Shown piece after piece: positions 38,803-48,124 of a stretch of DNA of 64,000 bases (position 1 is the stretch's first letter; each line of letters opens with the position of its first letter). The stretch covers positions 1-64,000 of the forward strand of contig JAGYLB010000114.1 in assembly GCA_018401055.1 (NCBI GenBank). Reading direction: 5' to 3'. This DNA is from Roseicyclus sp. (lineage in GTDB: Bacteria > Pseudomonadota > Alphaproteobacteria > Rhodobacterales > Rhodobacteraceae). The notes under the pieces are model-generated. The model was not told the origin of the DNA and searched no databases. It was given only the letters and a program-made list of their open reading frames with translations. The position numbers were made by a program, and so were the translations under genes.

Positions 38803-39204
38803 TCAGGCTAGCCCCAGATCGAGCAGCGCGCGGATGTCGGGCTCACGGGTGCCCGCGACGATGCGGCCCAGTTCCTGCTCACCGCGCAATACCACCAGCG
38901 TCGAGCGGCGCGGAATGTTGAGACGGCGCGACAGATCGCCATTTCCATGCTCGTCCCAGTCCACTCGGACAAAGCCCATCGCCGCGTCATAGGCCGGGTT
39001 CGCGGCGCGCAGCCCTTCGATCACGCGTTCCTGCGCGCGGCAGGTGCTGCACCAGCTGGCCCAGAAATCGACCAGCAAGGTCTCGCCATTGGCAAGCCGC
39101 GCATCGACCAGACCGGGGGTGTAGTCGACCATCGCGGCGGCGGGGCGGGCCAGTGGCGTCAGGGCAAGGGCGGCGGCACCGATCAGAAAGGGGCGTCTTT
39201 GCAT
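38803..39204 (-). CDS. Periplasmic thioredoxin-like protein
   Basis: 133 residues from ATG 39204, intact. A twin-arginine-like signal peptide (MQRRPFLIGAAALALTPLA) is followed by a thioredoxin fold: LVDFWASWCSTCRAQERV with redox Cys-Ser-Thr-Cys, VRVDWDEHG, and PRRSTLVVLRGEQELGR with the cis-proline region. It follows ccdA by 21 bases, so electrons from the cytoplasm are presumably passed by CcdA to this protein for cytochrome c maturation or protein repair. Confidence 0.86.
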   Translation of the reverse strand: MQRRPFLIGAAALALTPLARPAAAMVDYTPGLVDARLANGETLLVDFWASWCSTCRAQERVIEGLRAANPAYDAAMGFVRVDWDEHGNGDLSRRLNIPRRSTLVVLRGEQELGRIVAGTREPDIRALLDLGLA

Positions 39205-39225
39205 TTTTGAAAACTCCATGGGGGA

Positions 39226-39939
39226 TTACAGGGCAACCGACAGGTCTTGCAGCCAGATCGGCAGCCGGTCGAGCAGCCAGATTTCGGCCATCTGGTGCCA
39301 ACGCATCAAGATGGCGAACCCGACGAAAACGAAGACCGCGCCCAGAATGGGCCGGGAGGATTGGGCAAAGCGGCGCAATCTGCCCATGTGGCGCTGCATC
39401 AGCCCACGCGCGCCATAGCCCAGCGCGACGACAACGGTGCCTATGCCCAGCGCAAAGCCCAGCATGATGCCGAAGGCGCGCAGCAGATCCTCACCCTGCG
39501 AGGCGAGCGAGATCGCACCGCCCAGCGTCGGGCCAACGCAAGGGCTCCAGACCGCGCCCAGAAGCAGGCCACCAAGGAACTGGCCCTGCCAGCCGTCGCG
39601 CGGCAACTCGTTCATGCCGGTATCGGCGCGCGCGGCGACACCAGAAGTCGCAAGGGCGAACCGGGCCTGCGCCTGCGGCACCAGCAGCACAAGGCCGAAG
39701 CCGATCATCAAGACGGCGCCCGCACGGCCGACGGTTTCCTCGGTCAGGCCCACCAGATGGCCGGCCGCGATCACGCCGAAGCCCAGCGTGACAAAGGCCA
39801 GCCCCATGCCGCCCGCCAACGCCAACGGTCCGAACCGACTGGCCTGCAACGCGCCAGCCAGCACGATCGGCAAGATCGGCAGCACGCAAGGGTTGATCAG
39901 CGTCAACAGGCCCGCAGCATATGCAAGAATGAGGTCCAT
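39226..39939 (-). CDS. ccdA: Thiol-disulfide transporter CcdA
   Basis: 237 residues, intact, six membrane helices. It carries reducing equivalents across the inner membrane. Redox cysteines occur in GLLTLINPCVLPILPIVLAG (TM1) and LGAVWSPCVGPTLGGAISLA (TM4), each in the diagnostic Pro-Cys/Cys-x-Gly-Pro context. C-terminal helices are FVFVGFAILMRWHQ and LPIWLQDLS. Pairs with the downstream thioredoxin-like gene. Confidence 0.93.
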   Translation of the reverse strand: MDLILAYAAGLLTLINPCVLPILPIVLAGALQASRFGPLALAGGMGLAFVTLGFGVIAAGHLVGLTEETVGRAGAVLMIGFGLVLLVPQAQARFALATSGVAARADTGMNELPRDGWQGQFLGGLLLGAVWSPCVGPTLGGAISLASQGEDLLRAFGIMLGFALGIGTVVVALGYGARGLMQRHMGRLRRFAQSSRPILGAVFVFVGFAILMRWHQMAEIWLLDRLPIWLQDLSVAL

Positions 39940-40002
39940 GGCGCGAGTGATGGATCAGCCGCGTGCGCCTGTCACCAAACATGCGCGTGATTTGGCGTGA
40001 GC

Positions 40003-40875
40003 TCAGGTGAGTTTGGCGCGCGACAGTTGCACCGCCAGAATGCCCGCCGCCACGATGGCGACGCCCAGCCCGTCGACCCAGCTCAACCGTTCGCCCAACA
40101 GCATGGCGGCGATGGCGACGCCAAAGACCGGATTGAGAAAGTGAAAGGTCGCCGCCCGCGTCGCCCCGATGCGCCCGACCAGCCAAAACCAGATCAGCGT
40201 CGCCACCAGGCCGGGCATCAGCGTGGTATAGACAAAGGCCAGCACCAGCGGCACGGACCATGTCACGCTGAGCGTCTCGGTCAGCGCGGCGACAGGTGCC
40301 AGCGCAGCCGAGCCCACCAGCATCTGCAGCCCCACGATCATCAACAGGTTGCCACCGCCCTGCGCCGCGACCCGCACGGCCAGCGTGGCGACGGTCAGGG
40401 CGACCGCCCCGATCAGGCACAGCGCGATGCCAAGGCCATCCGCCCCGCCCGACAGCCGTTGCAGCATGATCAGACCGACCCCGAAGAACCCCGCCGCCAG
40501 ACCGGCCAGCCCCAGTGGTGGCAACCTGTCCCGAAACAACACCCAGGATGCGGCGGCGACCAGCAGCGGCATGGTCGAGGCGATGATCGCGGCGAGCGAC
40601 GCCTCGATCCATTGCATGGCGACGAAGTTGAGGCCGAGATAGAGCGCGTTCTGGCAGATGCCGAACACCACCACCGCCCGCCATTGCGCTGCAGACAGGC
40701 GCATCGACTGCCCCATGGCCAGCGCGATACCAACCCCGATCCCACCCGAGATCAGGAATCGCAGCGCCAGCGCGGTAAGCGGCGGCGCGGCCTCGACGAT
40801 GATCCGGGCCGAGGCAAAGGCCGACGACCAGATCAGGGCGAACACCAGCCCGGCAAGCAGCGCGCGAATATCCAT
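40003..40875 (-). CDS. DMT-superfamily permease (EamA domain)
   Basis: 290 residues from ATG 40875, intact; ten predicted helices in two EamA repeats (LLAGLVFALIWSSAFASARI... and LCLIGAVALTVATLAVRVAA...). The LIWFWLVGRIGATRAATFHF and LNPVFGVAIAAMLLGERLSW segments are typical of RhaT/EamA exporters of small metabolites. Substrate unknown. It is the promoter-distal neighbour of ccdA on the same strand. Confidence 0.88.
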   Translation of the reverse strand: MDIRALLAGLVFALIWSSAFASARIIVEAAPPLTALALRFLISGGIGVGIALAMGQSMRLSAAQWRAVVVFGICQNALYLGLNFVAMQWIEASLAAIIASTMPLLVAAASWVLFRDRLPPLGLAGLAAGFFGVGLIMLQRLSGGADGLGIALCLIGAVALTVATLAVRVAAQGGGNLLMIVGLQMLVGSAALAPVAALTETLSVTWSVPLVLAFVYTTLMPGLVATLIWFWLVGRIGATRAATFHFLNPVFGVAIAAMLLGERLSWVDGLGVAIVAAGILAVQLSRAKLT

Positions 40876-40976
40876 GATTTGCCCTACCGTCCCCGTCGTC
40901 ACAAAACGCGGATCGCAGGGTAGGGGCAAGCGGATTCCAAATCCTGCCTGCGGTCACACACCGGGCCTGCGCGCAG

Positions 40977-41010
40977 AAAAAAGGCCGCGACCCCGATCGG
41001 GGTGCGGCCT
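40977..41010 (-). terminator. Rho-independent terminator after the HU gene
   Basis: On the minus strand AGGCCGC-ACCCC and GGGGT-GCGGCCT pair across a short GAT centre with one bulge, followed by six T. It lies 26 bases after the HU stop. Confidence 0.9.
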
Positions 41011-41035
41011 GCAAGACCCTGCAGGGCCCGATGGA

Positions 41036-41326
41036 TCAGCCGTTGACGCTGTCCTTGAGCGCCTTGGCGATGGTGACTTTCACCTGCTTGTCGGCCTCTT
41101 TCTTGATGGTCTCACCGGTGGCGGGGTTGCGGACCATGCGCTCGGGGCGCTCGCGGCAATAGACCTTGCCGATGCCCGGAAGGGTCACGGCACCGCCTGC
41201 GGCGACTTCCTTGGTCACGATGGCGGTCACAGCGTCCAGCGCGGCCCCGGCGGTTTTCTTGTCCCCGCCCATCTCTTCGGCGATGGCCGCAACGAGCTGG
41301 GTTTTGGTCATGGGTTTTTGTGCCAT
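41036..41326 (-). CDS. HU-family DNA-binding protein
   Basis: 96 residues, intact. Nucleoid-associated HU fold: TKTQLVAAIAEEMGGDKKT, ALDAVTAIVTKEVAAGGAVT, LPGIGKVYCRERPERMVRNP with the DNA-intercalating arm and proline (RNPATGE), and KKEADKQVKVTIAKALKD. A strong ribosome site (AGGAG) and a good promoter (41376-41404) precede it, and an efficient terminator follows, as expected for an abundant single-gene transcript. The N-terminal MAQKPMTK extension is slightly longer than in E. coli HU. Confidence 0.93.
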   Translation of the reverse strand: MAQKPMTKTQLVAAIAEEMGGDKKTAGAALDAVTAIVTKEVAAGGAVTLPGIGKVYCRERPERMVRNPATGETIKKEADKQVKVTIAKALKDSVNG

Positions 41327-41375
41327 TGTCTTATTCTCCTGACGACTGCCCGAGCCCTTGGGCCCGTTCGCGCAA

Positions 41376-41404
41376 AACTAACCGAATATTGTGGGACCAC
41401 ACAA
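41376..41404 (-). promoter_or_regulatory. Sigma70-type promoter of the HU gene
   Basis: Minus-strand TTGTGT (41404-41399) and TTAGTT (41381-41376) with a 17-base spacer, 50 bases before the HU ATG. The leader contains the ribosome site CAGGAGAATAAGACA. Confidence 0.55.
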
Positions 41405-41460
41405 CGCTTCGTGTGCCCCAAAAGCCCAAAAACATGGCCTTTGGAGCGTTTTTTCGCCCC

Positions 41461-42945
41461 TCAGAGAAAGGCAGTCTCCTCGAAAGACCGCAATTTCCGG
41501 CTGTGCAGCCGTTCCAGGGGCATGTCCCGCAGCGTTTCCATGGCCCGGATTCCAATCAGAAGATGCCGCGCAACTTGGGTCTTGTAGAAGTCGGACGCCA
41601 TGCCCGGCAGCTTCAATTCGCCATGCAGCGGTTTGTCGGACACGCACAACAACGTCCCGTAAGGCACCCGGAACCGGAACCCGTTGGCCGCGATCGTGGC
41701 GCTTTCCATGTCGAGCGCGATGGCGCGCGATTGCGACAGCCGCTGCACCGGCCCGGTCTGGTCGCGCAGTTCCCAGTTGCGGTTGTCGAGGCTGGCGACC
41801 GTGCCCGTGCGCATGATCCGCTTCAGGTCGAAACCTTCCAGCTCGGTCACATAGGCGACGGCGTTTTCAAGCGCCACCTGGATCTCGGCCAGCGCGGGCA
41901 CGGGAACCCAGACGGGCAGGTCGTCGTCCAGCACCTTGTCCTCGCGCAGATAGGCGTGGGCCAGCACGAAATCGCCCAAGCGCTGGGAATTGCGCAGGCC
42001 CGCGCAATGGCCGACCATGATCCAGGCATGCGGACGCAGCACAGCGATATGGTCGGTCGCCGTCTTGGCGTTCGAGGGGCCGACCCCGATGTTGACCAGC
42101 GTGATGCCGTTCCCGTCGGCCCGTTTCAGGTGATAGGTCGGCATTTGCGGCATCTTGGGCGGCTGCACGATGGGCGCGGTCGGATCGGTGATCTCGATGT
42201 TTCCGGTCGCGACGAAGCTGGTGTAGCCGCTTGCCGGATCGGCCAGCTTGGCGCGGGCATAGGCCTCGAATTCATCGACGTAGAACTGGTAGTTGGTGAA
42301 CAGAACGTGGTTCTGGAAATGCACCGGATCGGTCGCGGTGTAATGCGCCAGCCGCGCCAGTGAATAATCGACCCGCTGTGCGGTGAAGGGCGCCAGCGGA
42401 TGCGCCCCGTCCTCGTAGGTGAAGCCTAGGCCGTTGACGATGTCGTCATGCGTGGTCGACAGGTCCGGCACGTCGAAGACATCGCGCAGGGTGAAATCGC
42501 CCGCCCCTTCTTGCGGGACGCTGATGGCGCTGTTGCCCGCCACCGCGAAATGCACCGGCATCGGCGTCAGCGACGGCCCGACCTCGACCGGAACGCCGTG
42601 GTTCTTGATCAAAAGGCCGATCTGCTGGCGCAGGTAATTGCCGAACAGGTCGGGCCGCGTGACCGTCGTGGCATAGCTGCCAGGTTCCGCCACATGGCCG
42701 AAACTCAACCGGCTATCGGTCAGGGCATAGCTGCCGGTGGTGATACGAACCTCCGGATAAAAGGCACGGTAGCGCGTATCGGTCGGCGCCCCGTCGCGCA
42801 GCGTCTCGGCAAACCGGTCGCGCAGGAATTCCGTTGCTTCGGTGTAGAGCGTCTGCAGATGCGCGACGGCGACGGCAGCATCGCTAAAGACTTTGGCCTG
42901 CTGGCCTTGGTCGGGTGTGGAAATGCGGCTTGTCTTCACGGTCAT
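41461..42945 (-). CDS. amn: AMP nucleosidase
   Basis: 494 residues, intact. Hydrolyses AMP to adenine and ribose-5-phosphate. The N-terminal regulatory domain includes FYPEVRITTGSYALTDSRLS and TVTRPDLFGNYLRQQI. The C-terminal phosphorylase-like domain has GVGPSNAKTATDHIAVLRPH, WIMVGHCAGLRNSQRLGDFV, ALDMESATIAANGFRFRVPY and DKPLHGELKLPGMASDFYK. Its ATG overlaps the gene before it (ATGA), which in turn overlaps adenine deaminase. The three genes thus make one coupled operon that turns AMP into adenine and then hypoxanthine. Confidence 0.95.
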   Translation of the reverse strand: MTVKTSRISTPDQGQQAKVFSDAAVAVAHLQTLYTEATEFLRDRFAETLRDGAPTDTRYRAFYPEVRITTGSYALTDSRLSFGHVAEPGSYATTVTRPDLFGNYLRQQIGLLIKNHGVPVEVGPSLTPMPVHFAVAGNSAISVPQEGAGDFTLRDVFDVPDLSTTHDDIVNGLGFTYEDGAHPLAPFTAQRVDYSLARLAHYTATDPVHFQNHVLFTNYQFYVDEFEAYARAKLADPASGYTSFVATGNIEITDPTAPIVQPPKMPQMPTYHLKRADGNGITLVNIGVGPSNAKTATDHIAVLRPHAWIMVGHCAGLRNSQRLGDFVLAHAYLREDKVLDDDLPVWVPVPALAEIQVALENAVAYVTELEGFDLKRIMRTGTVASLDNRNWELRDQTGPVQRLSQSRAIALDMESATIAANGFRFRVPYGTLLCVSDKPLHGELKLPGMASDFYKTQVARHLLIGIRAMETLRDMPLERLHSRKLRSFEETAFL

Positions 42946-43715
42946 GTCTCGATCTTCACAAAGGGATAAGCCGACCGCATCGCCGCAAGCCCCTCGGGGC
43001 CCAGCTTGGCGGCAAGGTCGGCGGAAACGACAAAGGGGTTTTCGGCGGTCAGGCCCGGCACCGTGGATGGATCGGATGCAGGGGTTTCGGCCTCAATCCA
43101 ATCGCGCAGCGGGTCGGGGTCGCCCGAGGCGGGGATGCGAAGGCCCAGATCGGCGGCTGTGCGGGGCAACGGGCGACCGAACCGGGCTGTCAGAAAGTCG
43201 CGGTAGCCCTGCGGCACCACAAGCGGCGGCGCGCCGGGATAGGCCATCTCCTCCTCGGGGGAAACGGTGGGGTCCTCCAGACAAGCAGGTTCCGGATAGC
43301 CAAGGCCAAGAAACTGCACGGCCACGACCGGGTCAGCGGTCAGGACATAGGGGATGCCGTGGTTGAACACGACGACCCATTGCATGCCGTCATCGTCACA
43401 CCAGAACCCCAACCTGCCGCCATCGCCCGCAATCTTTGCCACCGTGGCGATCCGCGCCAGCATCGCCTCGCTCGGGGCATGGATGGGTGGACCAGCCTCG
43501 AAATTGAAGATGACATAGCTGGCCCCTGCGGCCTCCATCTGATCTAGCGGATAGATCGACAGGTAATGGCTGCCAAAATCGGCGCTGTCGCCGCGCCGGA
43601 ACACGTCCCTCTGCCCCTGCGCCTCGGCCCAGTCGAAGACGGCAGCGAAAGCATCGGGCAGGTGCAGCGCGGCAGGCAGGCGCGCCCGCACCTCGTCTGC
43701 AAAGCTGAGGGTCAC
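42942..43715 (-). CDS. Protein of unknown function between ade and amn
   Basis: 257 residues from GTG 43715, intact. The GTG overlaps the ade stop (GTGA) and its own stop overlaps the amn ATG, so it is tightly coupled on both sides. No signal peptide or membrane segment. Residues about 30-130 (LSIYPLDQMEAAGASYVIFN, ... GGRLGFWCDDDGMQWVVVFN, HGIPYVLTADPVVAVQFLGL) have the alternating strand pattern that reminds me of SMI1/KNR4 (SUKH) domains, but this is a weak resemblance. The C-terminal third is Pro/Ala-rich. Cytosolic, maybe a regulator or partner of the purine salvage enzymes. Confidence 0.7.
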   Translation of the reverse strand: MTLSFADEVRARLPAALHLPDAFAAVFDWAEAQGQRDVFRRGDSADFGSHYLSIYPLDQMEAAGASYVIFNFEAGPPIHAPSEAMLARIATVAKIAGDGGRLGFWCDDDGMQWVVVFNHGIPYVLTADPVVAVQFLGLGYPEPACLEDPTVSPEEEMAYPGAPPLVVPQGYRDFLTARFGRPLPRTAADLGLRIPASGDPDPLRDWIEAETPASDPSTVPGLTAENPFVVSADLAAKLGPEGLAAMRSAYPFVKIET

Positions 43716-45526
43716 GGCTGCCGCTCCACGATCAGGTCGGTGAGCCGGAACCGCGTCACATCCACGAGCCCCAGATCGGAAATCCGCAAACTGGGAATGA
43801 CCACCAGCGCCAAGAGCGAATGTTGCATATAGGCGTTGTTCAGCGTGCAACCGCAGACCTCCATCGCCGCGACCATGGCCTGCGCCTTGGCCGCGACCTC
43901 GGCGGCCGGGCTGTCCGACATCAGGCCGGCGATGGGCAGTTCCACCAGCGCCAGTTCCGCGCCATCCTTCCAGACGGTGACACCGCCGCCCACCTCGCCC
44001 AGGCGCATCGCCGCCCGTGCCATCAGCGCGCGGTCGGTGCCCACGACGATCATGTGGTGGCTGTCATGCGCCACGGTCGAGGCCATGGCCATCCCCGGCC
44101 CGTAGCCAAAGCCCGAGACGAAGCCGTTCACGACCTGCCCGGTGCCCCGGTGCCGTTCCACCAGCGCGATCTGGCACACGTCGCCCTGCCCCTCGATCAC
44201 ACCACCCACCACCGGCAGCGTGGCCTCCAGCGCCTCGGTCGGGGCTTGGTTCTCGACAACGCCGATCACCCGCACCCGCACCTCTGTGGCGCCCTTGGGG
44301 GCCGCGATCCTGAAATCCGCCGCGCTGAGCATCCGCCCCAGATGCACCGACCCGCGCGTGTCCGCGGGCCAATCCAGATGCGGGCAATCGACCAGACAGG
44401 TGCCGCCTTCGGCCACCTTGCGACCGCGCGCATAGACCACCTCCACGGGCAGCGCGGACAGGTCCGATGTCACGATCATATCGGCCCGCCGCCCCGGCGC
44501 GATCTGGCCGATCTCCCGGTCCAGCCCGAAATGCGTGGCGGTGTTGATTGTGGCCATCTGGAGCGCGACCAGCGGGTCGCAGCCGCAGGCAATCGCGTGC
44601 CGTACCGCGCGGTTCATGTGCCCCTCATGCACCAGCGTCCCCGAATGGCAATCATCGGTGCACAAGATCATGTTGCGCGGATCAAGCCCGCGTTCGGTGA
44701 TCGCGGTGATCTGGCTTTCGATGTCATACCAGGCCGACCCGAGCCGGATCATCGACCGCATCCCCTGCCGCATGCGCGCCACCGCATCCTCCTCGCAGGT
44801 GCCCTCGTGGTCATCGGCGGGCCCGCCCGCGACATAGGCATGGAACGCCGGCCCCAGATCGGGCGAGGCGTAATGCCCGCCCACCGTCTTGCCCGCGGCT
44901 TGCGTCGCCGCGATTTCAGCCAGCATCTGTTGCGATCCGTTCACGACACCGGGGAAATTCATCATCTCGCCCAGACCGATGATGCCGGGCCATGTCATCG
45001 CGTCGGCCACATCCTCCGGCCCGATCTCATAGCCCGTGGTTTCCAGACCGGGGGCCGAGGGCGCGCAAGACGGCATCTGCGTCCAGATGTTAACGGGCTG
45101 CATCAACGCCTCGTCATGCATCAGCCGCACACCGCGCAGGCCAAAGACATTGGCGATTTCATGTGGGTCGGTGAACATCGAGGTGGTGCCATGCGGGATC
45201 ACGGCGCGGGCGAACTCGGCGGGCGTCAGCATCCCGCTTTCGATATGCATGTGCCCGTCGCACAGGCCCGGGATCACGTAGCGCCCGCCCAGATCATCGA
45301 CCTGTGTTCGCGGCCCGATGCAATGCCCGGCATCCGGGCCGACATAGGCGAAGCGTCCGTGGCGCACCGCGACCTGCCAGCCCTCCATCACCTCGCGCGT
45401 CTGCACCAGCACAACGCGGGCGCCGGTCAGCACCAGATCGGCGGGCGATCGGCCCGCAGCCGTCGCCACGAGGTCGGAGGCCACATCGGACCATGCCGGA
45501 AACGGGGGGATATGTCGCTGTTCCAT
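43712..45526 (-). CDS. ade: Adenine deaminase
   Basis: 604 residues, intact. Amidohydrolase-superfamily enzyme converting adenine to hypoxanthine and ammonia. Metal-site motifs: PGLCDGHMHIESGMLTPAEF (His-x-His), TSMFTDPHEIANVFGLRGV, GHYASPDLG and LCTDDCHSGTLVHEGHMN. C-terminal part with DSHHMIVVGTD and the ending DVTRFRLTDLIVERQ is family-typical. It begins the ade-unknown-amn operon; no ribosome site of note beyond GGGGAAATTGCGACATGG. Together with AMP nucleosidase it recycles adenylate without passing through adenosine. Confidence 0.94.
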   Translation of the reverse strand: MEQRHIPPFPAWSDVASDLVATAAGRSPADLVLTGARVVLVQTREVMEGWQVAVRHGRFAYVGPDAGHCIGPRTQVDDLGGRYVIPGLCDGHMHIESGMLTPAEFARAVIPHGTTSMFTDPHEIANVFGLRGVRLMHDEALMQPVNIWTQMPSCAPSAPGLETTGYEIGPEDVADAMTWPGIIGLGEMMNFPGVVNGSQQMLAEIAATQAAGKTVGGHYASPDLGPAFHAYVAGGPADDHEGTCEEDAVARMRQGMRSMIRLGSAWYDIESQITAITERGLDPRNMILCTDDCHSGTLVHEGHMNRAVRHAIACGCDPLVALQMATINTATHFGLDREIGQIAPGRRADMIVTSDLSALPVEVVYARGRKVAEGGTCLVDCPHLDWPADTRGSVHLGRMLSAADFRIAAPKGATEVRVRVIGVVENQAPTEALEATLPVVGGVIEGQGDVCQIALVERHRGTGQVVNGFVSGFGYGPGMAMASTVAHDSHHMIVVGTDRALMARAAMRLGEVGGGVTVWKDGAELALVELPIAGLMSDSPAAEVAAKAQAMVAAMEVCGCTLNNAYMQHSLLALVVIPSLRISDLGLVDVTRFRLTDLIVERQP

Positions 45527-45584
45527 GTCGCAATTTCCCCTATCGCGTCGCCCTTCGCAAGCGACCGTTCGGTGACGCGGCCCC

Positions 45585-46291
45585 TCAGGCGAAGCTCAGC
45601 GCCTTGGCGCGCATCGCCTCATACATCGGTAGCGCAGCGTCGAGCAGCGCCTGCCGCTCCTCCGGCACCTCGGGCAGCGGCCCCTCGGCACCGGCGAACC
45701 CGGTCGAGCGGTGCACCGCATTGTACCAATGCGCCGCCCAAACCCCATCATAAGCCCGCGGCCCCGCGGGCCAGTGCAACATCGCCGTTGTGAACTCCAG
45801 CCCGATTTCGGCGCAGAGCATCCCAGCGCGCGCGCCGGATCGGCCCGGATATCCGCGCTGTCGATCACCGGGCCGGGAAGGGCCTGCCACAACGCCAGTT
45901 GCTGCGCGAATCCGATATCCTCCAGCGTCATCTCGCCCCGCTTTTCGCCATAGCTGGCGATCACGCGGGCTGGATGGCGGATCAGATGGACATTCACGCA
46001 CCCCGCAGCCCAGTCCAGCGGAAAGCCCGCGATCATGTGGTGGGGCATGTGCTTCATGTACCAATGTGCAAAGCCATCCGGCACCGGCCCCGCGCAGGCG
46101 GCGGCGACCCGCGCTGGGTCGGCCTCATGCGCCGCCACGATCTCGGCCGCCATCGGGTGATCGGACCCGGTCGCCGCCAGATAGGGCGCGTAAAACGGCT
46201 CGTCCCAGACGGCGCAATCGCCGCGCGCCGCAAAGGCATACATCATCGCCGTCGACAGGTTGCGCGGCCCCGACCACATCGCGATTTTCAT
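45585..46291 (-). CDS. Sulfotransferase-like P-loop protein (one frameshift)
   Basis: About 235 residues. The start MKIAMWSGPRNLSTAMMYAF (ATG 46291) has the 5'-phosphosulfate loop (SGPRNLSTAMM) of sulfotransferase-like proteins common in Rhodobacteraceae, followed by DEPFYAPYL and NVHLIRHPARVIASY (the 3'-phosphate-binding segment). Near 45825 the frame changes and GLEFTTAMLHWPAGPRAYDG, VWAAHWYNAVHRSTGF and the C-terminus AKALSFA continue to 45585. Real sulfotransferase activity is unproven for this subfamily. Neighbour of ade on the same strand, 58 bases away. Confidence 0.8.
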
Positions 46292-46439
46292 CCCGTCTCT
46301 CCCGCTGGTTTGCGGGCATAAGGCCGGGCAAGCGCAGAAGGCGCAAGGGGTCACGCTTGCGTGAGATCACGCACAGGTTGCTTGCACCGCGCGCCCTGCC
46401 GCTATGCTTTATCACACGCCAACCGCGAAAGGAGATGCC

Positions 46440-47119
46440 ATGCCCCGCCTGCCCCATTCTGCCCCGGTCAAGGCGCTGGCCCTGACCGTTGCCATCGTCG
46501 CAGCCCTTGCCGCGCAGACCAGCCGCGCGCAGGCACAAGACATCCGCACCGCGGTCGTTGCAGGCGGTTGCTTCTGGTGCGTGGAAAGCGATTTCGAGCG
46601 CGTCCCGGGTGTGGTCGAGGTCGTGTCGGGCTTTGCCGGCGGATCGGTGCCCAATCCGTCCTACCGCGATGTCGTGGCGGGCGGCACTGGACATCTGGAG
46701 GTGGTGGAAATCACCTATGACGCCGACATCCTGCCCTATGACATGCTCTTGCATCTCTTCCTGCGCTCGATCGACCCGCTGGATGCAGGCGGGCAGTTTT
46801 GCGACCGGGGCGAAAGCTACACCACCGCCATCTTTGTCGAAAACGCCGCCGAACGGCAGGCGGCGCAAGCGGCGCTGGCCCAAGCCTCGCGTGATCTGGG
46901 CCGACAGGTCGTGACCCCCATCCGCGACGCGGCGCCGTTCTACCCGGCCGAGGCCTATCATCAGGATTACTACCGGTCCGAGGATGTGATCCTCACCCGG
47001 TTCGGGCCACGGCGCAAATCGGTGGCCTATGAGCTATATCGCAGCGCCTGCGGGCGCGATGCGCGGGTGGAACAGCTTTGGGGGCGGATGCGCCCTTCAT
47101 CCACCACGGTGCGGGCTGA
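46440..47119 (+). CDS. msrA: Peptide methionine sulfoxide reductase A, exported (frameshift near end)
   Basis: About 225 residues. An N-terminal signal peptide ([21 protein letters not shown]) indicates a periplasmic enzyme. The active site [17 protein letters not shown] carries the catalytic cysteine, followed by [31 protein letters not shown] and YHQDYYRSE. Near 47082 one extra base replaces the natural end [13 protein letters not shown] and the TGA at 47117 by a long run-on frame. AAAGGAGATGCC before ATG 46440 is a strong ribosome site. Repairs oxidised methionine in envelope proteins. Confidence 0.9.
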
Positions 47120-47168
47120 ACGGTTCCGCCCGCCGCCGAAGGCACGACAGGCGGAACCCCGTTCAGGC

Positions 47169-47360
47169 TCAGGACTTGAGTGCGCAGGTATTGATCCCGA
47201 GCAGACGGTAGAGCGGGCAAAAGCCCATGAGGCCGGTGGCCAGCGGCACGATGCCGACCCAACCCCAGGCCGTCTGGGGCCCGATGAATACGAGCGAGAT
47301 CAGCACGAGGCCTGCGATGATGCGCAGGGCACGGTCGATGGTGCCTTCGTTGCGGGGCAT
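47169..47360 (-). CDS. DUF2892 inner-membrane protein
   Basis: 63 residues, intact. [40 protein letters not shown] and [17 protein letters not shown] match the DUF2892/YgaP-type two-helix membrane family, which often accompanies rhodanese or sulfur metabolism genes. An AAAGGA ribosome site precedes it. It lies downstream of a Crp/Fnr regulator gene on the same strand, 68 bases away, and may be its target. Confidence 0.85.
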   Translation of the reverse strand: MPRNEGTIDRALRIIAGLVLISLVFIGPQTAWGWVGIVPLATGLMGFCPLYRLLGINTCALKS

Positions 47361-47428
47361 GATGTGCGTCCTTTCCTTTTTGATGGAAGCACTCTGGCAC
47401 ATACGGGCTGTTGCGCACGGTGACACTG

Positions 47429-48019
47429 TCACCGGTTGTCTGCGGCAATCCGTTCCAACCCGCTTCGGTCACGGATGCGCACACCGCCCTTTTCCTGTTC
47501 TACCACACCCGCCCGCGCGAACTCGGCCAACCTGCGGCTGACAAAGGCGCGCCCCGAGGCGGTCTCAGAAGCCAGTGCCGCGTGGGTTGCGGCCACGAAC
47601 CCCGCGCCATCAACCAACCGCAGCAACACGCGCGCCAGCCTCGCGTCAAAGCCGGTCAGCGCCACCTCCTCCACCAGCCGCTGATATTCGGCGAAGCGCT
47701 GCGCCACCCCGTCGAACACCAGCACGCGAAAAGCATCATCGCCCGCCAGTCGGGTCTGGAACTGATCGGCTGGCACGATCTCGCCCGCCACATCGGCCTC
47801 CACCACACCCTCGGCGCTATAGTGCTCGCCGCTCACCAGACAGGTGAAGGTCTGCAGACAGACCGTGCCGGCCGTCACGCGATACAGCACCACCTCGCGC
47901 CCGTTCGCCGCCGTCAGGGTAACCCGGATCGTGCCTTGCTCGAGGATCAGGAACCCCGGACAGGCCGCGCCGGGATGGAACAGCACATCGCCCGTGCGGG
48001 CGGCGAAACGGCGGATCAT
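47429..48019 (-). CDS. Crp/Fnr-family transcriptional regulator
   Basis: 196 residues from ATG 48019, intact. Cyclic-nucleotide-binding-like beta roll (FHPGAACPGFLILEQGTIRV; EVVLYRVTAGTVCLQTFTCL) and a short C-terminal winged helix (THAALASETASGRAFVSRRL; GVVEQEKGGVRIRDRSGLER). Three scattered cysteines but no FNR-type cluster spacing, so oxygen sensing by Fe-S is doubtful. With the adjacent DUF2892 gene the set resembles small sulfur- or redox-responsive modules; the signal is unknown. Confidence 0.84.
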   Translation of the reverse strand: MIRRFAARTGDVLFHPGAACPGFLILEQGTIRVTLTAANGREVVLYRVTAGTVCLQTFTCLVSGEHYSAEGVVEADVAGEIVPADQFQTRLAGDDAFRVLVFDGVAQRFAEYQRLVEEVALTGFDARLARVLLRLVDGAGFVAATHAALASETASGRAFVSRRLAEFARAGVVEQEKGGVRIRDRSGLERIAADNR

Positions 48020-48124
48020 TTGTGGCGGCCTTCCACGATGTGAGACGGGCGAAGTCTTTCGCCTGTCCTCAACGCGGTCAACACCGCTTGACAGCGCCCC
48101 CCGCACCCGCGCATCGAAGGCGCC

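Noticed and set aside
43820..45793. 657-codon plus-strand open frame opposite adenine deaminase
   Set aside because: Antisense shadow of ade; no recognisable domain.
46404..47423. 339-residue reading of MsrA with a long C-terminal extension
   Set aside because: The extension is antisense to the DUF2892 gene, and a one-base correction near 47082 restores a normal MsrA end and stop at 47119.
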